NCBI GenBank assembly: GCA_018716385.1
Contig: DVJZ01000026.1
Location: 62,001-126,000 of the forward strand
Source: Candidatus Enterenecus merdae
GTDB lineage: Bacteria > Bacillota > Clostridia > Oscillospirales > Oscillospiraceae
DNA length: 64,000 nt
Reading direction: 5' to 3'
Shown: positions 26,590 through 34,275 of the stretch, piece after piece
Position numbering within the stretch: position 1 is the stretch's first letter
Layout of the letters: every line of letters starts with the position of its first letter
Translations under genes and position numbers: made by a program
The notes under the pieces: model-generated
What the model saw: the letters and a program-made list of their open reading frames with translations, nothing else
Told to the model about the DNA's origin: nothing
Databases searched by the model: none

Positions 26590-28545
26590 TCAGGTCCGTT
26601 TGAACTGCTTTTCCAGCTGGGCCCGGGTCAGCTCAATGGCCACCGGCCGGCCGTGGGGGCAGTAGCGCACCTGGCCGGACAGCACCATTTGGGCCACCGC
26701 TTCCAGCTCCTGGGGCCCATTGCGCTGGCCCCCCTTGATGGCCGCCTTGCAGGCCATGGTGTGCAGCAGCTCGTCCCGGGCCTGGGCCGGGTCGGCCGCG
26801 CCGGTGCGGCGGATGCGCCGGGCCAGCTCCACCAGGGCGGGCTCAATCTCCCCCGCGTCCAGATAGTCCGGCGCGGCGCGCACCGCCAGGGCGTCGGCCC
26901 CAAACTCCTCCACCTCAAAGCCAAACTGGGCCAGCAGAGGCAGCCGCTCCAGCAGGATCGCCCGCTCCTCCGGGGCGGGGGTGAAGCTCACCGGCGCGAG
27001 CAGCCGCTGCACCATGGGCTGGTAGTCCTCCGCCTTCAGCCGGTCAAAATTCACCCGTTCGTGGGCCGCGTGCTTGTCGATGAGCACCACCTTGTCCCCC
27101 TGCTCCACCATCACATAGGTACGGAACAACTCCCCCCGCACCTGCCAGCACTCCTCAAGGGCCGGGGCAGAGACCTTGGGCTCCTGCGGCCCGGAGGCGG
27201 GTGGGGCGGGGTAGGGCGGGTCGGGCCTGGTATCGGCAGGCGGAGCTGGGCTGGGCCCGGGCTGGGCCCGGGCTGTCACGGCTGCCGGGGCAAAGCAGGC
27301 CACCGCCCCGTTCTCTTCCCCCGTCGGGGCATGATGGGGCTGGGACTGGCCGGGCGCAAAGCCGGGTTCCTGGGGCAGGGGGGTCACCCGGCGCAGCCGG
27401 GGCATCGCCGCCCCCGCCGGGCTCCGGCCCGGCTCCTTCTCCACGGCGGGGGGCGGCGTGAGCAGCTGGGCCGGCCCGCTCCGCAGGGGCAGGACAGTCT
27501 GGTTGGGGGTCACCGTGTCCTCCCGGGCCTCCCGCAGCACCGCCTGGGGCCGGCTCTGGTCCCCGCCCAGGGCGGAGAGCACCCCGTGGTACACCGTGGA
27601 AAACACCTGCTGCTCGCTCTGGAACTTCACCTCGGTCTTGGCCGGGTGGACGTTCACATCCACCTCGTTTGGCCGCACCGTTAAGTGGATGACGCAGCTG
27701 GGGAAACGCCCCACCATCTTCTGATTCTTATAGGCTTCCTCCACCGCCGCCATCATGGTGCGGCTTTTCACATACCGGCCGTTGACGAAGAAGTGCTGGT
27801 AGCTGCGGCTGCCCCGGCAGCAAACGGGCATGGAGGTAAAGCCGGACACGCTCATATTCGGCCCAGAGCCGGCCACCGGCAGCAGGCCCAGGGCGATGTC
27901 CCGGCCCATGACGGCGTAGACCGCGCTCTTAAGCTGCCCGTCCCCGGGGGTGAGCAGTTCCTGCCTCCCATCCCGGATGAACTTCACCGACAACTCGGGG
28001 TGGGACAGGGCCGCGCGCTGAACCACAGCGAACACCGCCGCCCCCTCCGCCGCGTCCTTCTTCAGGAACTTCTGCCGGGCGGGGGTGTTGAAAAACAGGT
28101 CCCGCACCACCAGGGTGGTGCCCAGGGGACAGCCCGCCTCCTCCTGCCCCAGCACCTTGCCCCCCTCCAGGGTGAGGGCGGCGCCCAGCTCGGCCTGGGC
28201 CGGGCGGGTGAGCAGCTCCACCCGGGACACCGCCGCGATGGCTGCCAGCGCCTCCCCCCGGAATCCCAGGGTGCCGATGGCCTCCAGGTCAAACTGATTG
28301 GAGATCTTGGAGGTGGCGTGGCGCAGGAAGGCCGTCTGGACCTGATCGGCCGGGATGCCGCAGCCGTCGTCGGTCACCCGGATGAAGCTCATCCCCCCGT
28401 GGGCGATCTCCACGGTGACGGCGTTGGCCCCGGCGTCGATGGCGTTCTCCATCAACTCCTTGACCACCGAGGCAGGCCGCTCCACCACCTCACCGGCGGC
28501 GATCAGGTCGGCCACATGGGGTTCCAGTTGTCTGATTGCAGGCAT
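26590..28545 (-). CDS. mutL: DNA mismatch repair protein MutL
   Basis: A 651-residue mismatch repair protein with an N-terminal GHKL ATPase (IAAGEVVERP, ELMENAIDAGA, DDGCGI) and a C-terminal dimerisation/nuclease domain. The endonuclease motif of MutH-less bacteria is present as DKHAAHERVNFD, with D in place of the last E. CPHGRP follows near the end. A proline/alanine-rich linker joins the domains. The start at 28545 follows AAAGGAGG. MutS is on the same strand but 5.7 kb away in a separate unit. Confidence 0.96.
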   Translation of the reverse strand: MPAIRQLEPHVADLIAAGEVVERPASVVKELMENAIDAGANAVTVEIAHGGMSFIRVTDDGCGIPADQVQTAFLRHATSKISNQFDLEAIGTLGFRGEALAAIAAVSRVELLTRPAQAELGAALTLEGGKVLGQEEAGCPLGTTLVVRDLFFNTPARQKFLKKDAAEGAAVFAVVQRAALSHPELSVKFIRDGRQELLTPGDGQLKSAVYAVMGRDIALGLLPVAGSGPNMSVSGFTSMPVCCRGSRSYQHFFVNGRYVKSRTMMAAVEEAYKNQKMVGRFPSCVIHLTVRPNEVDVNVHPAKTEVKFQSEQQVFSTVYHGVLSALGGDQSRPQAVLREAREDTVTPNQTVLPLRSGPAQLLTPPPAVEKEPGRSPAGAAMPRLRRVTPLPQEPGFAPGQSQPHHAPTGEENGAVACFAPAAVTARAQPGPSPAPPADTRPDPPYPAPPASGPQEPKVSAPALEECWQVRGELFRTYVMVEQGDKVVLIDKHAAHERVNFDRLKAEDYQPMVQRLLAPVSFTPAPEERAILLERLPLLAQFGFEVEEFGADALAVRAAPDYLDAGEIEPALVELARRIRRTGAADPAQARDELLHTMACKAAIKGGQRNGPQELEAVAQMVLSGQVRYCPHGRPVAIELTRAQLEKQFKRT

Positions 28546-28584
28546 AGCGCGCCTCCTTTTGCACATCCGCCCTCCAGGGCGGGG

Positions 28585-29019
28585 TCACACCTCCAGCAGA
28601 ATGGTCACCGGGCCGTCGTTCTGGGAGAACACCTGCATATCGGCCCCAAACTCCCCGTGCTCCACCGGGAAGCCCCGCTGCCGGCACTGCTCCATGAACC
28701 GTTCATAGAGGGGGCGGGCCACCTCCGGCCTGGCCGCCCCGGTAAAGCCCGGCCGGCGGGAGGAGGTGTCCGCATACAGGGTGAACTGGCTGACCACCAG
28801 CAGGCCGCCCCCCACCGCCGCCAGGTTCCGATTCATCTTGCCCAATTCGTCCTCAAAAACCCGCAGGCCGCACACCTTGTCGGCCATCTTGTCCGCCGTG
28901 TCCGGCCCGTCCTGCGGGGCCACCCCCAGCAGCACCAGAAAGCCCTGTTCAATCTGGCCGTTGACCCGGCCGTCAATCTCCACCCGGGCCTGCCGCACCC
29001 GGGTCACCACCGCGCGCAT
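28585..29019 (-). CDS. dtd: D-aminoacyl-tRNA deacylase
   Basis: A 144-residue enzyme that hydrolyses D-amino acids from mischarged tRNA. The signature SQFTLYADTSS (near 78-88) and the C-terminal NDGPVTILLEV with the Gly-Pro motif are both seen. It sits between dnaI-like and mutL with 39-base gaps on each side, so it is likely part of the dnaD operon. Confidence 0.96.
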   Translation of the reverse strand: MRAVVTRVRQARVEIDGRVNGQIEQGFLVLLGVAPQDGPDTADKMADKVCGLRVFEDELGKMNRNLAAVGGGLLVVSQFTLYADTSSRRPGFTGAARPEVARPLYERFMEQCRQRGFPVEHGEFGADMQVFSQNDGPVTILLEV

Positions 29020-29058
29020 CCGCCCGGCCCCCTTTCCGCTTTGTCCTCCTGCCCCGGC

Positions 29059-30063
29059 TCACAGCCCCTTGCGCCGGATGTCCTCCCCATAGAAGGTCAG
29101 CTCCCGGAACAGCCCCCCGATGCGGGAAACCGTCTGGGCGGCATACCGGTGGGCGATCTGGTCCAGGGACAGGTTGGTGGAGATGATGGTGTGCCGACCG
29201 GCCTGGATACGGCTGTTGACCACCTCGTACAGGGCCTGCTGGGCCATGGGCCCGGTCATCTCGCTGCCCAGGTCGTCCAGGATCAGCAGCTGGCAGCGCA
29301 GGTAGCGCCGGGTGTCCTCCCGGGCCTGGCGCTCCTGCTCCGCATCCCGGGTGAAGCGCCGGGTCTCAAAGGCCGAAAACAGGTCGATGGCCGTCTCATA
29401 CACCACCGAGTATCCCCGCCGGGACACCTCCCGGGCGATGCACCCGGACAGGAAGGTCTTGCCCAGCCCGGTGCCCCCCGACAAAAGTAGGTATTTGAGG
29501 GGATAGTCGGGGAACTGCCGGGCAAACCCCTCGCACACCTGCACGATCCGCTTCATCTGCTCCCGGGGGGAGCGCTCCTCCCCCTGCCAGGGCAGGTCGG
29601 AATACACATCCAGCCGGATCTGGTCAAAGGACTGCTCCGGCGTCAGGTTCATCAGCCTGGTCAGGCGCTTAATCTGCTCCTGGGCGCACAGCTGCCGCAG
29701 GCAGCGGCACATCCTGCCCTCGGCCCAGCCCGTGTCGCCGCACAGGGGACAGGCGGGGACATCCTCCAGCTCCTCAGGGCTGTGGCCCAGCTGCCGCAGC
29801 AGCGCGGCCCGGCGCGCCTGCAGCTCCAGATTCTTGCTCCGCACCGCCTGGAGCTCCGGCCCGCCGGCCTCCAGCGGCTTGCCCGCCGCCGCCAGGTTTG
29901 CCAGCTCCAACATCGTGCCCCGCAGCGCCTGGTCCAGCTGGCGCAGCTCCGGCTCCCGCCGGTACAGCTCCTGTTCCAGCTGGTCCCGGCGCAGGGCCCG
30001 GGCCTGCTTTTGGCGCAGCAGCTTCTCGCCGGCCTGGCGCACCACCCCCGGTTCAAAGGCCAT
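29059..30063 (-). CDS. DnaI/DnaC-like helicase loader ATPase
   Basis: A 334-residue AAA+ protein that loads the replicative helicase. The N-terminal third is helical; a zinc site CPLCGDTGWAEGRMCRC lies near 105-121. Walker A GGTGLGKT is near 196-203 and Walker B LLILDDLGSE near 270. It is the second gene after dnaD with a six-base gap, which matches the DnaD-DnaI pairing of Firmicutes primosomes. Confidence 0.92.
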   Translation of the reverse strand: MAFEPGVVRQAGEKLLRQKQARALRRDQLEQELYRREPELRQLDQALRGTMLELANLAAAGKPLEAGGPELQAVRSKNLELQARRAALLRQLGHSPEELEDVPACPLCGDTGWAEGRMCRCLRQLCAQEQIKRLTRLMNLTPEQSFDQIRLDVYSDLPWQGEERSPREQMKRIVQVCEGFARQFPDYPLKYLLLSGGTGLGKTFLSGCIAREVSRRGYSVVYETAIDLFSAFETRRFTRDAEQERQAREDTRRYLRCQLLILDDLGSEMTGPMAQQALYEVVNSRIQAGRHTIISTNLSLDQIAHRYAAQTVSRIGGLFRELTFYGEDIRRKGL

Positions 30064-30069
30064 GTCCCG

Positions 30070-31035
30070 TCACCCCCCTTCCCCCTGTTGCTGCAAGAAT
30101 TGATCCAGCCAGTCCGCGTTCTTCCGGATGCGCTCGGCGCTGGGCTGGAAGGTTTCCTCCCCGGCGCGCTTTTTGCCTCCCTGGCCGCGCTGGGGCGGCC
30201 GGTCCTCCCGCTCCACCTGCTGGGCGGTGGTGTAGCCCGCCTGGTGCCAGGACAGCAGGATCCGGTTCATATAGGGCCAGCTCATCTCCTTCTTCTGATA
30301 GACCGTGCGGGCATAGGCCAGGGCGATGAGCTCGTCGCTCAGCCCCAGCTCCACCCAACGCTCGATGTACGCCCGCTCCTGCTCCACCGCCGGGCGGGGG
30401 GTGCTCACCCCAATGGCGGACAGGATCTGCCACTCCCGCTGGTCCACCAGCTCCTGCCGGCGCAGATAGGCCTCCGCCCGCTCCACCGTGTCCACCCCCA
30501 GGCGCTTCCATCGGAAGGCCTCCTTCTGGATCTGGGGCAGCCGGAGGCGCTGGCCGCCGGGCTTGCGCTGCCGCTCCCGCCGGGCCACATGGCTGGCCAG
30601 CAGCAGGATCACCTCCGGAGGCAGGGCCAGATAGTCGTAGATGGTGTACAGGCACTTCAGGTCGTTGTCGGTGAGGGGGCGGCTGACGATCCGCTCCACC
30701 TCCCGGTACAGACCCTGGAAGTCGGGCTCCCGCTCCAGCGCGTCGGCCAGGTCCTTCCGGCTGTACTCCGGGCGCTGGGGGGCCGGTTCCGGCTCCGGGG
30801 CGGCGGGCTCAGGGTCCCGGGGTTGGGCCAGCTCCAGCTTGGCCAGCCGCTGCCAGGCCCGCTCCTCCCGGGCCCGATCCCAGCCCAGCTTTTCCCGGGC
30901 CTTTTCCGCTGCCCCGCCCCCCTCCAGCAGAGCCAGGTAGAGCAGGGCGGCGTCCCCGTCGCCGGCCTGCACCAGCCGCCGGGCGGCCTGGGCGGACATG
31001 GACAATATTTCGTTGGGCAGCAGCAGTGCGGACAA
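30070..31035 (-). CDS. dnaD: DnaD-like primosome protein
   Basis: A 321-residue replication initiation protein. A proline/glutamate-rich linker near residues 75-90 separates the N-terminal domain from a DnaD/DnaB2 domain (LTDNDLKCLYTIYDYLALPPEVILLL and W-x-Y later as SWPYMNRILLSWH). The start is TTG at 31035 behind GGGGAGG, and no better start is seen. It is first in an operon with the helicase loader, dtd and probably mutL. Confidence 0.88.
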   Translation of the reverse strand: MSALLLPNEILSMSAQAARRLVQAGDGDAALLYLALLEGGGAAEKAREKLGWDRAREERAWQRLAKLELAQPRDPEPAAPEPEPAPQRPEYSRKDLADALEREPDFQGLYREVERIVSRPLTDNDLKCLYTIYDYLALPPEVILLLASHVARRERQRKPGGQRLRLPQIQKEAFRWKRLGVDTVERAEAYLRRQELVDQREWQILSAIGVSTPRPAVEQERAYIERWVELGLSDELIALAYARTVYQKKEMSWPYMNRILLSWHQAGYTTAQQVEREDRPPQRGQGGKKRAGEETFQPSAERIRKNADWLDQFLQQQGEGG

Positions 31036-31076
31036 CGCCCCCGCCTCCCCTTTGCAGAGATTCCCGTCAAGGTTTT

Positions 31077-31105
31077 ATTGTACACGAACGGCCGGGAAAT
31101 GACAA
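31077..31105 (-). promoter_or_regulatory. Promoter of the dnaD operon
   Basis: On the minus strand TTGTCA, 17-base spacer, TACAAT, about 42 bases ahead of the TTG start. Confidence 0.75.
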
Positions 31106-31129
31106 CCGGGAAATCCCCCGGACAGACAC

Positions 31130-31155
31130 AGGCCCCGGTCCGCGGACCGGGGCCT
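31130..31155. other. Hairpin between dCMP deaminase and dnaD
   Basis: AGGCCCCGGTCC and its complement form a 12-bp stem just past the deaminase stop. No T-run follows, so termination would be weak. Confidence 0.4.
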
Positions 31156-31163
31156 GGGATGTA

Positions 31164-31649
31164 TCAAGGCATCTGGGGCAGGGAGTCGTCTTCGTCCACC
31201 CACTCCCGCTGCACGTCCACCACCCGGTATTGGGTGGGGGTGTCCCGGATGACCACCCTGGCGATGCCCGCGTTGATGATCAGCCGGCGGCACATGGAGC
31301 AGGAGGTGGAGCCGGCAATCAGCTCCCCGGTCATGGGGTTTCGGCAGGCCATGTACAGCGTGGCTCCCAGCACCTCCCGACGGGAGGCAGAGATGATGGC
31401 ATTGGCCTCGGCATGGACCGCCCGGCACAGCTCGTAGCGCTCCCCGGAGGGGATGCGCATGACCTCCCGGGTGCAATAGCCCAGGTCGACGCAGTTCTTC
31501 CTGCCCCGAGGCGCGCCGTTGTAGCCGGTGGACACGATCTCGTCGTGGTTGACCACGATGGCGCCGTAGCTGCGGCGCAGGCAGGTGGCCCGCTCCAGCA
31601 CGGTCTGGGCGATGTCCAGGTAGTAGTTCTCTTTATCTATGCGCTCCAT
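31164..31649 (-). CDS. dCMP deaminase family protein
   Basis: A 161-residue zinc deaminase. The zinc and catalytic residues are HAEANAI near 93-99 and the cysteine pair in SCSMCRR near 122-127. An N-terminal extra cysteine/histidine site typical of dCMP deaminases is also suggested. It probably makes dUMP for thymidylate synthesis; ComEB-type proteins belong to this family. The start at 31649 follows GGAAAGGAG. Confidence 0.88.
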   Translation of the reverse strand: MERIDKENYYLDIAQTVLERATCLRRSYGAIVVNHDEIVSTGYNGAPRGRKNCVDLGYCTREVMRIPSGERYELCRAVHAEANAIISASRREVLGATLYMACRNPMTGELIAGSTSCSMCRRLIINAGIARVVIRDTPTQYRVVDVQREWVDEDDSLPQMP

Positions 31650-31750
31650 GGGGGTCTCCTTTCCCGTCGCGGGATGTGCTCCCCGCCAGTATACCAAGTT
31701 TTCCCCCTGCGCGCAATGTGCAAATTCACACATTGTTTACGGATACCCCA

Positions 31751-31779
31751 TTGACGGCGACTTCCTTGGCGATTATCAT
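31751..31779 (+). promoter_or_regulatory. Promoter of the zinc-ribbon membrane protein gene
   Basis: TTGACG, 17-base spacer, TATCAT, 44 bases ahead of the ATG. Confidence 0.65.
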
Positions 31780-31822
31780 AAAGAGTAGACCCACAAAGCC
31801 CCTTGCGGGCCCAGGAGGTGAC

Positions 31823-32224
31823 ATGGGGATGATTCGACAGTGGCTAGGCCGCTTTCTGGCGGGGCGCTACGGCATGGACCCGTTGAACACGGCCATGTTG
31901 ACCCTGTGCCTGGTGCTATATGTGGTGTTCCTGTTCGCCCGCCTGCTGGTGCTGGAGGTCTTGGTGCTGGCGCTGATGCTGGTCATCCTCTTTCGGATGT
32001 TGTCCCGCAATCTGGAGCGCCGGCGGGCCGAAAACGCCAAGTTCCTTCAACTGGCCCGCCCCATCTGCCGGCGCTTCAAGTCCTGCCGCGCCCGGATGCA
32101 GGACCGGGAGCACCGCTACTTCAAATGCCCCAACTGCGGCCAGCAGATGCGGGTTCCACGGGGCAAGGGGCGCATCACCGTACACTGCCGCACCTGCGGC
32201 GCAACCTTTGAGGAAAAGTGCTGA
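31823..32224 (+). CDS. Membrane protein with C-terminal zinc ribbon
   Basis: A 133-residue protein with one or two membrane segments (about 22-55, a long leucine/valine-rich stretch), a basic linker (RNLERRRAENAKF) and a C-terminal zinc ribbon (CPNCGQQ then HCRTCGATFEEKC). The ribbon is expected in the cytosol. No function is known to me for this arrangement. The start at 31823 lies close behind GGAGG; ATG at 31829 is an alternative. It is a single-gene unit. Confidence 0.75.
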   Translation: MGMIRQWLGRFLAGRYGMDPLNTAMLTLCLVLYVVFLFARLLVLEVLVLALMLVILFRMLSRNLERRRAENAKFLQLARPICRRFKSCRARMQDREHRYFKCPNCGQQMRVPRGKGRITVHCRTCGATFEEKC

Positions 32225-32240
32225 ACTGCCACGGGCAATC

Positions 32241-32275
32241 CGGCCCGTCCGCCTGAGGGCGGACGGGCCGTTTTC
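32241..32275. terminator. Terminator between the zinc-ribbon and SecB-like genes
   Basis: A 13-bp stem CGGCCCGTCCGCC with its complement, four-base loop, then TTTT on the plus side. Confidence 0.85.
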
Positions 32276-32281
32276 GCACCC

Positions 32282-32707
32282 TTACATCTGGGCAGGGCCG
32301 GGGTCCTTGTGGTTGACCGTCACATTGTCCCGGTTCATCTTTTGGCGCAGCAGCAAGAAGTTGGGCATCCCGCCCGCCGCGCACACCTGCTTGGCCGTCA
32401 CCTCGGCATAGGGGAAGAGCTGGTGGTAGCACTGCACGTGAAAATCCCGCTTGTCCTCGTCGGTGACCGGGCCGCCTGTGATGGCAAACACCCCCACAAT
32501 GTCCACCGAGACGAAGAAGCGGTGGTCCGGCCCGTCACTCTTATCCTTCACGCATTGGTAGAGCTTGGCCACACAGCGGCTGTTATCCGGAGCATAGCTC
32601 ACGGAGAAGGAGAAGTTGTTCTCCAGCTGCACCTGGCCGGGCTTGTCCAGCTTGTTGAAAAATTGCAGGTCCTGCAGCTTATAGGACAGCATGTTCAGTT
32701 CCGCCAC
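32282..32707 (-). CDS. SecB-like chaperone family protein
   Basis: A 141-residue protein with the SecB-like pattern: a beta-rich core (FSFSVSYAPDNSRCVAKLYQ; FFVSVDIVGVFAITG) and the conserved end LFPYAEVTAKQVCAAGGMPNFLL. SecB holds preproteins unfolded for SecA in proteobacteria. In Gram-positives SecB-like proteins are sporadic and some guard toxin-antitoxin pairs. No toxin or antitoxin gene is adjacent here. The GTG at 32707 lies 8 bases from AGGAGG and is preferred over GTG at 32716, which overlaps that site. The assignment is by fold-level pattern. Confidence 0.7.
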   Translation of the reverse strand: MAELNMLSYKLQDLQFFNKLDKPGQVQLENNFSFSVSYAPDNSRCVAKLYQCVKDKSDGPDHRFFVSVDIVGVFAITGGPVTDEDKRDFHVQCYHQLFPYAEVTAKQVCAAGGMPNFLLLRQKMNRDNVTVNHKDPGPAQM

Positions 32708-32734
32708 GGCTTGCACCTCCTATCGGTTTGCTCC

Positions 32735-32763
32735 ATTCTACCACATCTGCGCCCCCGGCGCAA
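32735..32763 (-). promoter_or_regulatory. Promoter of the SecB-like gene
   Basis: On the minus strand TTGCGC, 17-base spacer, TAGAAT, 28 bases ahead of the GTG start. Confidence 0.5.
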
Positions 32764-32777
32764 CCGCCCACGCCCCA

Positions 32778-32806
32778 TTGCCAAACGCTCCGGAGCGTGA
32801 TATCCT
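32778..32806 (+). promoter_or_regulatory. mnmE promoter
   Basis: TTGCCA, 17-base spacer, TATCCT, about 64 bases ahead of the mnmE start. It is back to back with the promoter of the SecB-like gene. Confidence 0.5.
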
Positions 32807-32869
32807 GTCAGGGCGACAACCCCCGCGGCAAGCCGTGGGGCAGCTTGCCCTTTCCGAGGTGACCCTGTT

Positions 32870-34240
32870 ATGAACGATACCATTGCCGCCATCGCCACCG
32901 CCCTGGCCCCCGCCGCCATCGGCATCCTGCGCCTGTCCGGCCCGGACTCCATCGCCGTGCTGGGCCGGGTGTTCACCCCCACCCACGGCGCGCCTATGGC
33001 CCAGCGCCCCGACCGCACCCTGGTCTACGGCGCCCTCCGGGGCCCGGACGGGCAGGTGATCGACCACTGCCTGGCCACCGTCTCCCGCGCCCCCCACAGC
33101 TACACCGGGGAGGACACCGCCGAACTGCAATGCCATGGCTCTCCCGTGGGGCTGACCCTGGGGCTGGAGGCCCTGTTTGCCGCCGGCGCCCGGCAGGCCC
33201 TGGCCGGGGAGTTCACCCGCCGGGCCTTCCTGGCCGGCAAGCTGGACCTGACCCGCACCGAGGCCATCGCCGACCTCATTCACGCCGAGTCCGCCGCCGC
33301 CGTCGTCCAGGCCGCCGGCCAGCTGGGCGGGGCCCTGGCCGGGGCCATCGAGGAGATCTACCAGTCCCTCACCGACCTGCTGGCCCACTTCCACGCGGTG
33401 CTGGACTATCCCGACGAGGACATCCAGCCCCTCCAGGCCGCCCACATCGCCGCCACCCTGGCCCAGACGGAGGACAGGCTGGCACGGCTTGAAGGCAGTT
33501 ACCGCCGGGGACGGGCGCTGGTGGAGGGGATCCCCTGCGCCATCATCGGCCGGCCCAACGCGGGCAAATCCACCCTGTTTAACGCCCTGCTGGGCTATGA
33601 CCGGGCCATCGTCACCCCCACCGCCGGCACCACCCGGGACACAGTGGAGGAACGGTTGAACCTGGGCGGGGTGCTGGTGCGGCTCATCGACACCGCCGGC
33701 CTGCGCCAGGCCGACGACCGGGCCGAGCAACTGGGCATCCAGCGCAGCCACAGTGCGGCGGAGCGGGCGGAGCTCGTGCTGGCGGTGCTGGACGGCAGCG
33801 CCCCCTTGACACCGGAGGATCGGGAGGTGCTGGCCCTGGCCCTGCGCGCCCCCCGGTGCGTGGTCATCCTCAACAAGGCCGACCTGGCCGGGGACGCCCC
33901 CCCGCCCCCCGGCCTGCCCGAGGGGATGCCGGTGGTCCGGCTGTCCGCCCTCACGGGGGCGGGGGTGGACGGGCTGGAGCGGGCGATGCAGGCGCTCTTC
34001 CCTGCGGATCCAGGTCTGCGCCCCGGCTGCCTGCTCACCAACGCCCGGCAGGCCCAAGCCGCCCGGCAGGCCCGGCAGGCGGTGGGACGGGCCGGGCAGG
34101 CCCTGCGGGACGGGCTGCCTCCCGACGCGGTGCTCTCCGACGTGGAGCTGGCCCTGGCCGCCCTGGGGGAGCTCACCGGCCGGGTGGTGCGGGACGACGT
34201 CACCGCCCGCATTTTCCAGCGCTTTTGCGTGGGCAAATAG
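32870..34240 (+). CDS. mnmE: tRNA modification GTPase MnmE (TrmE)
   Basis: A 456-residue GTPase that with MnmG modifies U34 of certain tRNAs. The N-terminal folate-binding domain holds SYTGEDTAELQCHG. The G domain has GRPNAGKST near 227-235, TAGTTRDT near 250, DTAG and NKAD. The protein ends in the required FCVGK with its catalytic cysteine. mnmG is not adjacent in this window. The start follows GAGGTGA. Confidence 0.96.
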   Translation: MNDTIAAIATALAPAAIGILRLSGPDSIAVLGRVFTPTHGAPMAQRPDRTLVYGALRGPDGQVIDHCLATVSRAPHSYTGEDTAELQCHGSPVGLTLGLEALFAAGARQALAGEFTRRAFLAGKLDLTRTEAIADLIHAESAAAVVQAAGQLGGALAGAIEEIYQSLTDLLAHFHAVLDYPDEDIQPLQAAHIAATLAQTEDRLARLEGSYRRGRALVEGIPCAIIGRPNAGKSTLFNALLGYDRAIVTPTAGTTRDTVEERLNLGGVLVRLIDTAGLRQADDRAEQLGIQRSHSAAERAELVLAVLDGSAPLTPEDREVLALALRAPRCVVILNKADLAGDAPPPPGLPEGMPVVRLSALTGAGVDGLERAMQALFPADPGLRPGCLLTNARQAQAARQARQAVGRAGQALRDGLPPDAVLSDVELALAALGELTGRVVRDDVTARIFQRFCVGK

Positions 34241-34243
34241 AAA

Positions 34244-34275
34244 AGCAGGCCCCCCGCCGGGGGCCTGCTCTTTTC
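34244..34275. terminator. Terminator between mnmE and mutS
   Basis: AGCAGGCCCCC with its complement around a CGCC loop, followed by CTTTT on the plus side. It lies between convergent stops. Confidence 0.8.

Noticed and set aside
32282-32707. Toxin-antitoxin-chaperone locus
   Set aside because: The genes on both sides (zinc-ribbon membrane protein, mnmE) are not toxin or antitoxin.
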